Below are positions 1 through 9,400 of a stretch of DNA of 64,000 nt, piece after piece. The notes below the pieces were generated by a model. It was given only the letters and a program-made list of their open reading frames with translations, did not search any database and was not told the origin of the DNA. A program made the position numbers and the translations under genes. The stretch lies in contig QUFC01000007.1 in the NCBI GenBank assembly GCA_003478355.1, positions 1 through 64,000 of the forward strand. The letters run 5' to 3'. Each line of letters starts with the position of its first letter. Position 1 is the first letter of the stretch. This stretch comes from Lachnospiraceae bacterium AM48-27BH (GTDB lineage Bacteria; Bacillota; Clostridia; Lachnospirales; Lachnospiraceae).

Positions 1-27
1 TAAGCGGCGGGTGAGGGGGGATGCTTA

Positions 28-58
28 TGTCAGTGGGAGCTTTCAGCTCCCACTGACA
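28..58. repeat. 14-bp perfect inverted repeat with a 3-base loop
   Basis: A perfect palindrome with two 14-base arms around TTC. It is not followed by a T run, so it is not a convincing intrinsic terminator. The bases after it (60-110) carry the GCGAAGCG-type motifs seen in other intergenic repeats of this window, so it is probably part of a dispersed repeat in front of the cytidylate-kinase-like gene. Confidence 0.6.
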
Positions 59-138
59 GATCGCGAAGCGACTGCGTTCATGAGCAAGTAGCGAAGCGGA
101 TTGCGAATGTCCGCTTTACATTATAAAGGAGGAATTGT

Positions 139-771
139 ATGGAAACATATGCGATTACCATTGCGAGAGGTTTTGGAACCGGAGGACGGGAGATCGCTTC
201 CAAGCTGGCAGATGAACTGGGGATTCACAGCTATGAAAACCGTATTCTGACACTGGCTGCCCAGTATAGCGGTATGGACGAGTTTGAGTTCCGGGAAGTA
301 GATGAGAAGTTGCGGGGAAGCTATGTGCGCAGCCAGATCCAGCGGATGCAGAAACGTTTTCTGCCTCAGGGCCATATGGAGGAATTTGTCTCCGATGACC
401 GTCTGTTCCAGATCGAGGCAAAGATCATCCGGGAATTAGTCAAGGCAGAAAGCTGTATTATTGTCGGAAAATGCAGCGATTATCTGTTGAAGGATTATGA
501 CAATGTATTAAGCGTCTATATCGAAGCACCGCGGGCATATTGTCTGAAGCAGGTCATGGACCGTATGGATGTGACGGAAGAGGAAGCGGCCCGTCTCATC
601 ACGAAAACGGATAAGTACCGGGCCGATTACTATAAGTATTATACAAATGGAAACTACTGGACCAATCCGGTCAACTACGATCTGACTTTGAACAGTGGGC
701 GGCTTGGCCAGGAAAAATGTGTGGAAATGATCAAGTCCGCGTTAAAGATCAAGCTGGGGGTAGAGGTCTAA
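139..771 (+). CDS. cytidylate kinase-like family protein
   Basis: A 210-residue protein with a glycine-rich nucleotide-binding loop at residues 11-18 (GFGTGGRE) after a short beta strand, as in the 'cytidylate kinase-like' P-loop family common in Lachnospiraceae. The rest (charged helical middle, IVGKCSDYLL near 115, and an R/Y-rich lid region near 145-175) fits a small nucleotide or phosphoryl-transfer kinase fold. Substrate cannot be deduced; true CMP kinase is usually a separate gene, so this is likely a paralogue of unknown substrate. The start is set by AAAGGAGG at 126-133. Its last 30 bases overlap the end of the convergent glycosylase gene. Confidence 0.75.
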   Translation: METYAITIARGFGTGGREIASKLADELGIHSYENRILTLAAQYSGMDEFEFREVDEKLRGSYVRSQIQRMQKRFLPQGHMEEFVSDDRLFQIEAKIIRELVKAESCIIVGKCSDYLLKDYDNVLSVYIEAPRAYCLKQVMDRMDVTEEEAARLITKTDKYRADYYKYYTNGNYWTNPVNYDLTLNSGRLGQEKCVEMIKSALKIKLGVEV

Positions 772-1443
772 AAAGACCTTTCCCCAGGCATCTTCCAGCC
801 GGTCAAGGGTAAATACCGCATTGGCCGGACTGGTGGAAGGACATTTCACGGCAGTCCGCCCGGTATGGTCTTCACAGTAGGTATGATACAGCGTATAGGC
901 AGCCGTACCATTGGCAATGATGGTCTGGATATCTGCCTCTCTTAATATCTGGTTTAAGTTGGTGGGAATCACATTCCGGATGCTTCCGTCGCTGGAGCCG
1001 TGGATGTCACATTCCGCTACCACATCCCAGATGGCGATGTGGTGCTTCAGGAGCATGGCCTTTTTCTCTTCCACAGAGACCGGAAGCGGCTCCTTTAATA
1101 AACGTGCCATCAATTTCCAGAACCGGTTCTGGGGATGACCGTAATAGAAGTTTTCTTCTCTGGATTTTACAGAAGGAAAGCTTCCAAGGATCAGAAGTCT
1201 GCAGTCGGCGTCATAAACCGGGCTGAAACTGTGCTTCACCCTTGTATAGCCAGGGGGAAGCGGATCTTCGATGTAATCTTCTTTGTCCAGCTTTTTCCGG
1301 TTCCGGCTCATGGGAATGGCGACATTGCCATCTTTGGCCACGGACAGGACAAACGCATTGATCTTTAATTCATTTTCTTCGTATAATCCGATACTCTGAT
1401 ACAGTTCCTTATATTCCTTTAACAGACGGAATTTTAATAACAC
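742..1443 (-). CDS. DNA-deoxyinosine glycosylase (uracil-DNA glycosylase superfamily)
   Basis: From about residue 66 to the end this frame is a small uracil-DNA-glycosylase-superfamily enzyme of the deoxyinosine glycosylase type, predicted to excise deaminated bases. Visible motifs are LGSFPSVKSR at 86-95, FYYGHPQNRFW at 99-109 and STSPANA at about 203-209. The first 60-odd residues are not part of this fold; they read as the missing C-terminus of the upstream glycosyltransferase, joined in the same frame. A plausible separate start is Met45 (position 1311), although it lacks a good ribosome site. The merged frame probably reflects the base lost near 1455 and perhaps a second change at the gene junction. 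Confidence 0.75.
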   Translation of the reverse strand: MLLKFRLLKEYKELYQSIGLYEENELKINAFVLSVAKDGNVAIPMSRNRKKLDKEDYIEDPLPPGYTRVKHSFSPVYDADCRLLILGSFPSVKSREENFYYGHPQNRFWKLMARLLKEPLPVSVEEKKAMLLKHHIAIWDVVAECDIHGSSDGSIRNVIPTNLNQILREADIQTIIANGTAAYTLYHTYCEDHTGRTAVKCPSTSPANAVFTLDRLEDAWGKVFLDLYPQLDL

Positions 1444-2120
1444 CGCGTTGGCTTTTTCCAGTCGGTGCTGACCAGGCTGCCCTTGCGTTTCATATAATAA
1501 TAGACCGGCGTCTGAACGGCGGTGAAGGTTTCGGCATGACGGATAAAACTCAGGTTAAACAGGAAATCCTCGCACCAGCGCATCTGGGCATCCATTTCCA
1601 GATGGTTGTCTGCAATTACCTGGCGGCGGTACAGCTTGTTCCAGAGAACGCCATAGTAGAAATCTGCCGGATCCTGCATCATGTAAGTGGCAAATTGTTC
1701 GCGGGTCAGAAGTCCCCGTTCCCGGATATGCTGTTTTTCCGTGAATACTGCCTTATCTACCCGGTAGAAATCAGCAATGACCAGATCACAGTTAAATTTC
1801 TGCGCTGCGTAGACGAAGGTTTCCGTGGCATCCGGGGTCAGCCAGTCATCACTGTCCATAAACTGCAGATAGTCACCTTTGGCAATCTGGATGGCACGGT
1901 TACGGCTGTCAGAAACACCGGTATTTTCTTTATTAATGATGTGAAAGCGTGGGTCCATCTGCGCATATTCCTGGCAGATGGCAAGACTTTCGTCGGTACT
2001 TCCGTCGTTGACTACCAGGATCTCCATATCTTTAAAGGTCTGCTCCATGGCGCTGGTCAGACAGCGGCGAAGATATTTTTCAGCATTATAAACAGGAATG
2101 ATCAGTGAAACAAATGGCAT
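1434..2120 (-). CDS. glycosyltransferase family 2, C-terminus frameshifted
   Basis: A GT-A fold glycosyltransferase transferring a sugar from a nucleotide donor. The N-terminus VSLIIPVYN, the NDGSTD loop at 38-43 and the metal-binding DSDD at about 89-92 are typical. The ATG at 2120 is preferred to the upstream GTG because CCTCTT (AAGAGG on this strand) lies 8 bases before it. The frame ends abruptly after STDWKK, but the expected continuation (N-A-V-L-L-K-F-R-L-L-K-E-Y) is present in the neighbouring frame starting at 1443. One A missing from the run at 1453-1457 explains the break, so the true product is about 60 residues longer. Confidence 0.8.
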   Translation of the reverse strand: MPFVSLIIPVYNAEKYLRRCLTSAMEQTFKDMEILVVNDGSTDESLAICQEYAQMDPRFHIINKENTGVSDSRNRAIQIAKGDYLQFMDSDDWLTPDATETFVYAAQKFNCDLVIADFYRVDKAVFTEKQHIRERGLLTREQFATYMMQDPADFYYGVLWNKLYRRQVIADNHLEMDAQMRWCEDFLFNLSFIRHAETFTAVQTPVYYYMKRKGSLVSTDWKKPTRCY

Positions 2121-2169
2121 GGGAAACACCTCTTATTATTTGTAGATTGTGTGATTGTAAAGTTAAAGT

Positions 2170-2196
2170 GTAACTATGAAGGTACTGAATAGTTAC
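2170..2196. repeat. partial copy of the 134-bp palindromic repeat (terminal unit)
   Basis: A 27-base unit that is the reverse complement of the end unit of the repeats at 28381-28514 and 49752-49884. It starts GTAACTATGAAGGTACTGAA and ends AGTTAC, so it is itself nearly palindromic. It lies between the glycosyltransferase start and the DUF2877 stop. Confidence 0.6.
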
Positions 2197-2224
2197 GTTA
2201 AAGTTACTTGATAGTATATCACGA

Positions 2225-3142
2225 TTACGAAAATTTACCAAAGGCAAAATATAGCCCACATAAAGCAAAATACAGCCCGCATAAGGTATCAGCTCCGGAG
2301 GAGTGGCCGATGTCGTGGAACATCTGCAGGGACTGGACAAATGACACGGAGCCAAGGGTTACCAGGGCCTCGGAGAACTGGCCATCCATGGCGCAGCGCA
2401 AGAATGCGGCGCTGATGGCGTTGGTTTTTGCCAGGTTCCGGGAGATTTCCGCAGATAAATGCCGGAAATCCTGTGAGTCCCGCAGCCCCAGCAGGGTCAG
2501 ACCGGCTAACACACCGCAGAGGAAATCATCTCCGCTTGGCGTTAAGCCGATGCCAAGACCGATGAGATCCGTGATGGGGGCACCGGTACGGAGAATGGTT
2601 TCTGTCTGGGTGAGAAACGGGTCCGGGGCAGCGTGTGTGCCGGCCGGAGGTGCGGGGACGTCCACAAATAAAGGGACAAATCCAACAGGCGGATACGTGT
2701 TTAAAAGCTCCAGAACAGTGCCGGACAGCTCTGGATCGCAGCATTGTGTGGATCTGACGGGATTTGAACCGTGGTTCTGTGAAGTCTGTCTGTCGTTAAC
2801 ACTGGTTTGATTTGGGGTGAACCGTGGATCGGGCCCTTTCAGTTGTAAATCCACAACGGCTGGTTTATCCCAGTGAAAACAGTGGGTACCGACCAGCAGT
2901 TTCCGGCTCCAGGCAGTTGCCAAAACAGGATCACCAGGTTGAAGCTTCAGGGTGTCCAGGCTTTCGGCAGTCTGGTCTGTGATCAGGCTTAACGGCGAAA
3001 GGGGAGAGCCGGATACCTGGATCGCCAGAAGCTGTCCGTCCATTTCCAGATTTATGGTTTTCTTGTATACAGAATGCACAGCGCCGCGGCGATGGCGGTT
3101 CAGAAAGTCAAAGGCGTATTGGGATGTGCGGGTAATCTCCAT
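2225..3142 (-). CDS. DUF2877 protein, YlbF/AllH-like component of the carbamoyltransfer module
   Basis: The family signature is clear: GLGIGLTPSGDDFLCG followed later by GHSSGAD. In E. coli the DUF2877 protein YlbF sits with FdrA, YlbE and a carbamate kinase and is a component of oxamate carbamoyltransferase in anaerobic allantoin breakdown. Here it is the last gene of a minus-strand operon divergent from the other components. The start is taken at Met13 of the open frame (3142), five bases after the hydrolase stop. The C-terminus holds a tandem duplication, CGLYFAL then CGLYFAF, encoded by two adjacent 21-base repeats at 2244-2285, which lengthens the tail. Cytosolic; no membrane segments. 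Confidence 0.8.
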   Translation of the reverse strand: MEITRTSQYAFDFLNRHRRGAVHSVYKKTINLEMDGQLLAIQVSGSPLSPLSLITDQTAESLDTLKLQPGDPVLATAWSRKLLVGTHCFHWDKPAVVDLQLKGPDPRFTPNQTSVNDRQTSQNHGSNPVRSTQCCDPELSGTVLELLNTYPPVGFVPLFVDVPAPPAGTHAAPDPFLTQTETILRTGAPITDLIGLGIGLTPSGDDFLCGVLAGLTLLGLRDSQDFRHLSAEISRNLAKTNAISAAFLRCAMDGQFSEALVTLGSVSFVQSLQMFHDIGHSSGADTLCGLYFALCGLYFAFGKFS

Positions 3143-3147
3143 AGATT

Positions 3148-4086
3148 TCAGCAGGTTCCTTTCACATCCTTCAGCCATGCCAGCGCCGCCCGGTAAGCCT
3201 GCATTCCTTCTGGTTTTGTCGTGTCCCGGTCAAAATCATGTTCCAGATAATAAACAGGGAAAAACTGACTGCGGGGGATTTTTCGGGCCATCTGTTTGGA
3301 TTCCCGGAACGGCACATCCTGATCACCGGAGCTGGCGGTGAAAAAGCCAGGCGGCAGAAGCGCAAAGTCTTCTTCGCTCAGACTGTACCGGGCGATGTCC
3401 TCCGGAGTTCCTAACAGTTCTGGCCAACAGCCAGTCTGACGGGCATAGATATAGATGGAATAGCGGGTCGCCATAGGGCCGCTGGTCAAGAATGCAGGTG
3501 CGGCGCCATCAGGTCCATGTCCGGTCTGTACCAGAGAGTCTGCGGTCTGTTTTGAAACTGCAGGGAGTTTCGCAAACCAGGCATTGGGCTTTTTAAATTC
3601 GGGAAGATCGAACGTATGATAGCCGTAAAAGCAGAGAAGGCCGGCAGCGCCCAAGCCGCTCTCACAAAGCCGTTTTGCCTCCATCAGCGCCAGATAAGCT
3701 CCGGCAGACCGTCCAAACAGGTAGTAGGGAATGTGGGAAGCCCCCGAAGCACTGTCAGTTTCAGTGCTTGAATCTGCAGAACCAGCACCGTGTTCCAGGA
3801 TTTCCAGCATTCCCGTAACGCCCGCGTGAACCGCATCCAGGATGACTGCCAGCCTCTGCTCCGGCGCCAGCGGGTAATCTAAGCTGATCAGTTCGTATCC
3901 GGCATTTGAAAACAGGTTTACATAACACAAAGGCAGGTCGTCAGGTTCCCCGAATACCAGACCGCCGCCGTGAAGATAAAAGATCCGTCCGATGACAGGA
4001 GCAGCAGGACGGAATACCCGCGCGTGAAGCTCATGTCCCTGAAAGGGAATGGTATAAGCTTCAGCAGTAAGATTAATAGGACTCAT
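3148..4086 (-). CDS. alpha/beta hydrolase, HSL-type esterase or deacylase
   Basis: A 312-residue alpha/beta-hydrolase with the oxyanion motif HGGG at 39-42, as in the hormone-sensitive-lipase family. The nucleophile elbow is G-R-S-A-G at 125-129 (Ser127; Arg replaces the more common Asp). A late acid lies at 255 or 257 (GDQD), with His283 in the sequence EHDFD. It probably hydrolyses a small ester or amide; the natural substrate is unknown. Its place between the PucR regulator (4 bases away) and DUF2877 (5 bases away) suggests it prepares or clears a metabolite for the carbamoyl-transfer pathway. The start ATG has GGAGGA 9 bases upstream. Confidence 0.8.
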   Translation of the reverse strand: MSPINLTAEAYTIPFQGHELHARVFRPAAPVIGRIFYLHGGGLVFGEPDDLPLCYVNLFSNAGYELISLDYPLAPEQRLAVILDAVHAGVTGMLEILEHGAGSADSSTETDSASGASHIPYYLFGRSAGAYLALMEAKRLCESGLGAAGLLCFYGYHTFDLPEFKKPNAWFAKLPAVSKQTADSLVQTGHGPDGAAPAFLTSGPMATRYSIYIYARQTGCWPELLGTPEDIARYSLSEEDFALLPPGFFTASSGDQDVPFRESKQMARKIPRSQFFPVYYLEHDFDRDTTKPEGMQAYRAALAWLKDVKGTC

Positions 4087-4090
4087 GATT

Positions 4091-5275
4091 TTATTCCTCC
4101 GAATGAAAATGATTTTGCAGCCGGAACAGGCGGGAATCCAGCATAATACGGAATACCTGCTCCGGGTCTTCGAAATCCAGATCCAGCACAGACCGGAGCT
4201 TGCTGATCCGGTATTTGACTGTTTTTGGGTGCAGAAACAATAACTCTGCCGTTTTGGAATAATTCTGCCCGCAGGAGATAAAGGCATCCAGAGTTTTCCA
4301 CAACTCTGGATGGGTTTTCCGCAGATGCTTATTTTGAAGCGTCAACAGACTGTCGATACGGTCTAAGTTATTGCGGTCTAAAAAAAGCTTATAAAATCCC
4401 AGACTGTCATAGGTTACCAGATAATTGCCGGTATAAAGCATATTGGCCAGAATGTGGGCATCCTGGGTCTGATGGTATAGCTGTTCGATGTGATAGCGGT
4501 CATCGATGTTGCTGATCGTTACCTGATAGGGAAGCTCCATATCGTCAAGCAGCTCCTTCAGCCACAGAAAATCAGATTCTGAAGTGCCTGACGGAAGATT
4601 GAAAAGCAGAACCAGGCGGTCATGGATCTGCTGGTAGGCGTAACTGAATTTTTGAAGGTCAAGCTCTCTGCGGATCAGGAAACATATTTCTCCGGCGTCC
4701 GGACCATCGGTCAAAATAGATGACTGGAACGCAGGAAGCTGGATCAGGAGCATTTGATAATAAGGTCTGGAATCAATCTGGAGAAAATGCAGTGCCTGGT
4801 CAATAGACTCACGTTCGGCCATCCGTCCGCTAAGCAGATCCCCAACCAGGTCATTATAGCGCTGCATGGTGGACTGCTTGCGCAGCATCTGCCGCATTAA
4901 GGGCTCCATGATGGACAGGATCATGGTTTCATATTGGGTAGTCTTGGGAACCGTGATCAGCGGAATATGGTAGTAATTGCAGTAATCCATGATGTAGGGT
5001 GGAATATCCGAGATCAGCCGTCCAAGCTTTAACACGATGCCGCAGATACCGATCTTCTGCATGTTGATGAAGAATTTCCTGGAATTTTCTGCGTCCAGGA
5101 TCTGCAGTGCATAGAAGCTGGTCAGTAAAAGCTGCCCCGGTTTTCCCCAATTTTCGATGTCGGCGGCTTCCAGTACCATGACGCTTTTGACTTCCCGGTC
5201 CAGACAGTCTTCACCGGCGATGACGGATGCGCCATAAAAGGACTGATTCTGTTTCAAAAGCTGGTTAAGGGTCAT
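4091..5275 (-). CDS. PucR family transcriptional regulator
   Basis: A 394-residue regulator with an N-terminal PucR-type ligand domain (about 1-130), a GGDEF-like middle and a C-terminal helix-turn-helix (TLDAFISCGQNYSKTAELLF then HPKTVKYRISKL). The same architecture is found in purine-catabolism and allantoin regulators such as B. subtilis PucR. The start at 5275 follows GGAGG with good spacing. It is divergent from carbamate kinase with a 121-base gap, so it likely controls both directions. It heads a tight operon with the hydrolase and DUF2877. Confidence 0.85.
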   Translation of the reverse strand: MTLNQLLKQNQSFYGASVIAGEDCLDREVKSVMVLEAADIENWGKPGQLLLTSFYALQILDAENSRKFFINMQKIGICGIVLKLGRLISDIPPYIMDYCNYYHIPLITVPKTTQYETMILSIMEPLMRQMLRKQSTMQRYNDLVGDLLSGRMAERESIDQALHFLQIDSRPYYQMLLIQLPAFQSSILTDGPDAGEICFLIRRELDLQKFSYAYQQIHDRLVLLFNLPSGTSESDFLWLKELLDDMELPYQVTISNIDDRYHIEQLYHQTQDAHILANMLYTGNYLVTYDSLGFYKLFLDRNNLDRIDSLLTLQNKHLRKTHPELWKTLDAFISCGQNYSKTAELLFLHPKTVKYRISKLRSVLDLDFEDPEQVFRIMLDSRLFRLQNHFHSEE

Positions 5276-5328
5276 AAGTTTTATCCTCCATAGATAAAAA
5301 ATAACGGATTGTTTGGGCACTTATGCCA

Positions 5329-5357
5329 TTGAAAAGTAGTATTTTACCGAATATAAT
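5329..5357 (+). promoter_or_regulatory. sigma-A promoter of arcC
   Basis: TTGAAA (5329-5334), a 17-base spacer, then TATAAT (5352-5357), about 40 bases before the arcC start. The promoter upstream of the FdrA-YlbE gene has the same -35, spacing and -10, and both carry GCCATTGAAAA over the -35 box, so they may share an activator. Confidence 0.7.
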
Positions 5358-5396
5358 CAGATTATAACACAACCGAAATGCAGGAGGGAGATAATC

Positions 5397-6329
5397 TTGA
5401 AAAAAAGAAAAATTGTTATCGCTCTCGGAGGAAATGCCCTTGGGAAAAATGTGGAAGAGCAGCAGGAGGCAGTGGAGCATACGGCCAAGGTGATCGTGGA
5501 TCTGGAGCAGCAGGGCTATGATCTGATCATCACCCATGGCAACGGTCCGCAGGTTGGCATGATCCAGAGTGCCATGAATGAATATGCTGCGGCCCACAGT
5601 GAGGCAGAGGTTCCACTGTCCACCAGCGTAGCCATGAGCCAGGGATATATCGGCTTTGATCTGCAAAATGCCATCAAGGATGAATTATATCTGCGGGGAA
5701 TCGATCATAAGGTATCTACCATTATTTCCCAGGTGGAGGTAGACCCGGAGGACCCGGCATTTTACCATCCGACCAAACCCATCGGGCGTTTTATGACCAG
5801 AGAAGAGGCGATAAAAAAAGAAGCGAAAGGCATTCCCTGTGTGGAGGATTCGGGAAGAGGCTACCGGCAGGTGGTGGCGTCACCGAAACCGAAACGGATC
5901 CGGGAGCTTCAGACCATCCGTACTTTAGTAAATGCAGGGCATATCGTGGTGACCTGTGGAGGTGGCGGAATCCCGGTGGTGCAGAAAGACGGGAAGCTGG
6001 TCGGCGTGAACGCTGTGATCGATAAAGACAGCGCCTCAAGTCTGCTGGCCCAGAAGCTGGATGCGGAATATCTGGTGATTCTAACTGCGGTAGAGAAGGT
6101 TGCCATTCATTTTGGAAAGCCGGATCAGCAGTGGTTATCCGAATTGACGGTAGAAGAAGCAAAGAAATACATGGCAGAGGGAGAATTCCCGGCCGGTTCC
6201 ATGCTTCCCAAGATCGAGGCAGCTGTCCAGTTTGCTGAGAGTAAGAAAGGACGGAAAACCCTGATCACCCAGCTGGAAAAGGCAGCAGAGGGAATTGAGG
6301 GCAGGACCGGAACCGTGATCCATGTCTGA
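5397..6329 (+). CDS. arcC: carbamate kinase
   Basis: A 310-residue carbamate kinase that makes ATP and carbamate (then ammonia and CO2) from carbamoyl phosphate and ADP. Family motifs are ALGGNALG at the N-terminus, THGNGPQVG near 50, CGGGGIPVV near 185 and DKDSASSLLA near 210. The start is TTG with AGGAGGG about 9 bases upstream. No arginine deiminase or ornithine carbamoyltransferase is nearby; instead it is followed by FdrA-YlbE. So the carbamoyl phosphate probably comes from oxamate-type carbamoyltransfer, as with E. coli YlbK (AllK). Confidence 0.92.
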   Translation: MKKRKIVIALGGNALGKNVEEQQEAVEHTAKVIVDLEQQGYDLIITHGNGPQVGMIQSAMNEYAAAHSEAEVPLSTSVAMSQGYIGFDLQNAIKDELYLRGIDHKVSTIISQVEVDPEDPAFYHPTKPIGRFMTREEAIKKEAKGIPCVEDSGRGYRQVVASPKPKRIRELQTIRTLVNAGHIVVTCGGGGIPVVQKDGKLVGVNAVIDKDSASSLLAQKLDAEYLVILTAVEKVAIHFGKPDQQWLSELTVEEAKKYMAEGEFPAGSMLPKIEAAVQFAESKKGRKTLITQLEKAAEGIEGRTGTVIHV

Positions 6330-6397
6330 TGAACCAGGAGCAGGATGCTGCTGTTCGTTGGAAGGGATTTCCTGAACGGTAACACCCGGATTCGCCA

Positions 6398-6426
6398 TTG
6401 AAAAAAGAAACACGGTTGTATATAAT
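6398..6426 (+). promoter_or_regulatory. sigma-A promoter of the FdrA-YlbE/TRAP operon
   Basis: TTGAAA (6398-6403), exactly 17 bases, then TATAAT (6421-6426), 42 bases before the start. It implies that this gene and the transporter genes can be transcribed separately from arcC. Confidence 0.7.
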
Positions 6427-6467
6427 AAATCTGTTAAATTAAATGTATTAAGAGGAGGAACCTATCA

Positions 6468-9400
6468 ATGTTATTTACGGTAGTTAAGAAGAATACCTAT
6501 CAGGATTCCATTAACCTGATGCTGCTTACCAACCGGATCAACACCCTGGAAGGTGTAAAGCAGAGCCAGATCATGATGGCAACTGATGCCAACAAGGATA
6601 TTTACCGCAATGCGGGTCTTCTGACTGCAGAGGCAGAGGCAGCAGCGCCTGGCGATATGTGTATCGTTGTGGAGGCAGACAGCGAGGATATCGTTGACAA
6701 GGTATTAGAGGAGGTAAAGGCATTTTTAAATGATATGTCTGTCAAGAAAGAGAAACAGGCATTGACCAGCGTTACCACCTGGGATGAAGCATTAGAGCAG
6801 CTGCCAGATGCAAATATGGCATTATTTTCCACACCGGGCGAGTATACTGCGCCTGAGATCGAGACAGCTCTGGACAAAGGACTGCATGTATTTTCCTTCT
6901 CCGATAATATTTCACTGGAAGATGAGATCCGTTTGAAAAAGAAAGCCCATGACAAGGGACTTCTCTTCATGGGACCGGATTGTGGTACTGGAATCATTTC
7001 CGGAATCCCGATCGCATTTACCAACGTGGTGAAGCCTGGCAACATCGGTATCGTAGGCGCATCCGGAACCGGTATCCAGGAAGTGACCGCCATCATCGAC
7101 CGTCTGGGCGGCGGCGTGATCCATGCTATCGGTACCGGCGGACGTGATCTGAACGCCAAAGTCGGTGCGATCACAGTGAAGGACGCGATCGTTGGCCTGG
7201 AGCATCATGATCCGACCGATGTGATCGTTGTGATCTCCAAGCCACCGGCAAAAGAGGTCCGTGATGAGGTTGTGGCTCTTCTTCAGAAATGCACCAAACC
7301 AGTGGTTGCGATTTTCTTAGGAGAGAAGCCGGAGAATCATGAGGGAAAAGTATATCTGGCGCATACATTGGAAGAGACTGCACGTATGGCAGTGGATCTG
7401 GCCAATGGCGATCCGATCAAGGACAATTACTGTGATCCGATCGATTATGAGGTTTCCAGACCGTTAGCAGCAGATAAGACTGTAAAAGGCTTATATTCCG
7501 GCGGAAGCTTAGCGGCAGAGGCCGGTATGCTGATCGCAGAGGCACTGAATCTGGGCGGCTTGATCAAAGAAGAAGGTTACATCTTAAAGACAGGCGGTTA
7601 TGAGGTGGTCGATCTGGGCGATGATGTGTATACACAGGGAAAACCGCATCCGATGATCGATCCTGAGGTCCGTATCAAGAAGATCTTAGAGTGTGCGAAA
7701 GATCCTCAGACCGGCGTGATCTTATTAGACTGCATGTTAGGCTATGGCTGCCATCCAGATATGGCAGGCGCTTTAGCTCCGGCGATCCGTGAGGCGCAGG
7801 AAATCGCTAAGGCAGACGGCCGTGAGCTGTATTTCGTAGCAAGTGTCTGCGGAACCAGACAGGATCCACAGGACTATGACCGTGCAGTAGCAGAATTAAA
7901 GGAATGCGGTGTTCTGGTTGAGGAGAGCAATGCGAGAGCGATCCGCTTAGCACTGAAATTAAAAGGCATTGATTATAAAGAAAACACCCGTGGCCATGTA
8001 GAGGCGGCAGTGGACGAGACTCCGCTTCCGGAGCCGGATGAGAAGATCATGGAGCTGTTAAATACCAAACCGCGTGTGATCAATGTCGGCGTCCGCAGCT
8101 TCAACGATTCCATCGTGGCTTATAACGGGACCAGCGTTCAGTTTGACTGGAAACCAATGGCTGGAGGCAATAAGCATTTCATTCATTTAATAAATGAGTT
8201 GAACAAACGCAAAGAAATTGATACAATGAACCAGAAAGTTGTGGAGCGTTTTAAGGATGCCCAGCCATTCCTGATCGATGTAGTTCCGGCAGTCAGCGTG
8301 ATTCCGGAATTAAACGGCAAGGTTCTGCTTCATGCTGGCCCGCCGATCGAGTACAAGGATATGACAGGCCCGATGCAGGGCTCCTGTATCGGAGCGATCC
8401 TGTTTGAGCATTGGTGCGAGACAGAAGAGGAGGCAAAAGCCCTTTTAGAGTCCGGCGGCGTGAAGTTTATTCCATGTCACCACGTACACGCAGTAGGTCC
8501 GATGGGCGGTATCACTTCTGCGAATATGCCGGTGATGGTGGTTGAGAACCGTCTGGATGGTACCCGTGCGTACTGTATCATGAATGAGGGAATCGGTAAG
8601 GTACTTCGTTTTGGCGCGTACTCCAAGGAGGTTGTAGACCGTCTGACCTGGATGCAGAAGGTATTAGGACCGGTTCTGGGCGCAGCGGTCCGTTCGAAAG
8701 AGGGCGGAATCAACTTAAATGTCATTATTGCGAAAGCAATTACCATGGGTGATGAGTTCCATCAGAGAAATATCGCGGCAACCTTGAACTTCCTGAAGGA
8801 AGTGGTTCCGTATATCATCGCTCTTGACTGGGATCGGGAAGAGATCCAGCAGGTAGTAGAGTTCCTGGCAAATACAGACCAGTTCTTCTTAAATGTCATG
8901 ATGGCAACTGGCAAGTCCATCGCAGATGCAGCCAGAAAATTAGAGGAGGGCTGCGTGGTAACTGCCATGACACGTAATGGACGTAACTTTGGTATCCGTA
9001 TCAGTGGTATGGGAGATCAGTGGTTCACAGCTCCGGTTAACACACCAAAGGGACTGTATTTCACCGGCTTCTGTGAGGCAGACGGTAATCCGGATATCGG
9101 AGACAGCGCCATCACAGAGACTGTTGGCGTGGGCGGCATGTCCATGATCGCGGCTCCGGGTGTTACCCGTTTTGTCGGCGCAGGCGGATTTGAGGATGCC
9201 TTAAGAGTATCCAATGAGATGCAGCAGATCTGTATCACTCATAATCCGAACTTTGTGATCCCAACCTGGGATTTCAAGGGATCTCCGCTGGGAATCGATA
9301 TCCGTAAGGTAGTTGCTACCGGAATCACTCCGCTGATCAACACCGGTATTGCCCATAAGGTAGCCGGAATCGGTCAGGTCGGCGCAGGTACGGTACGTGC

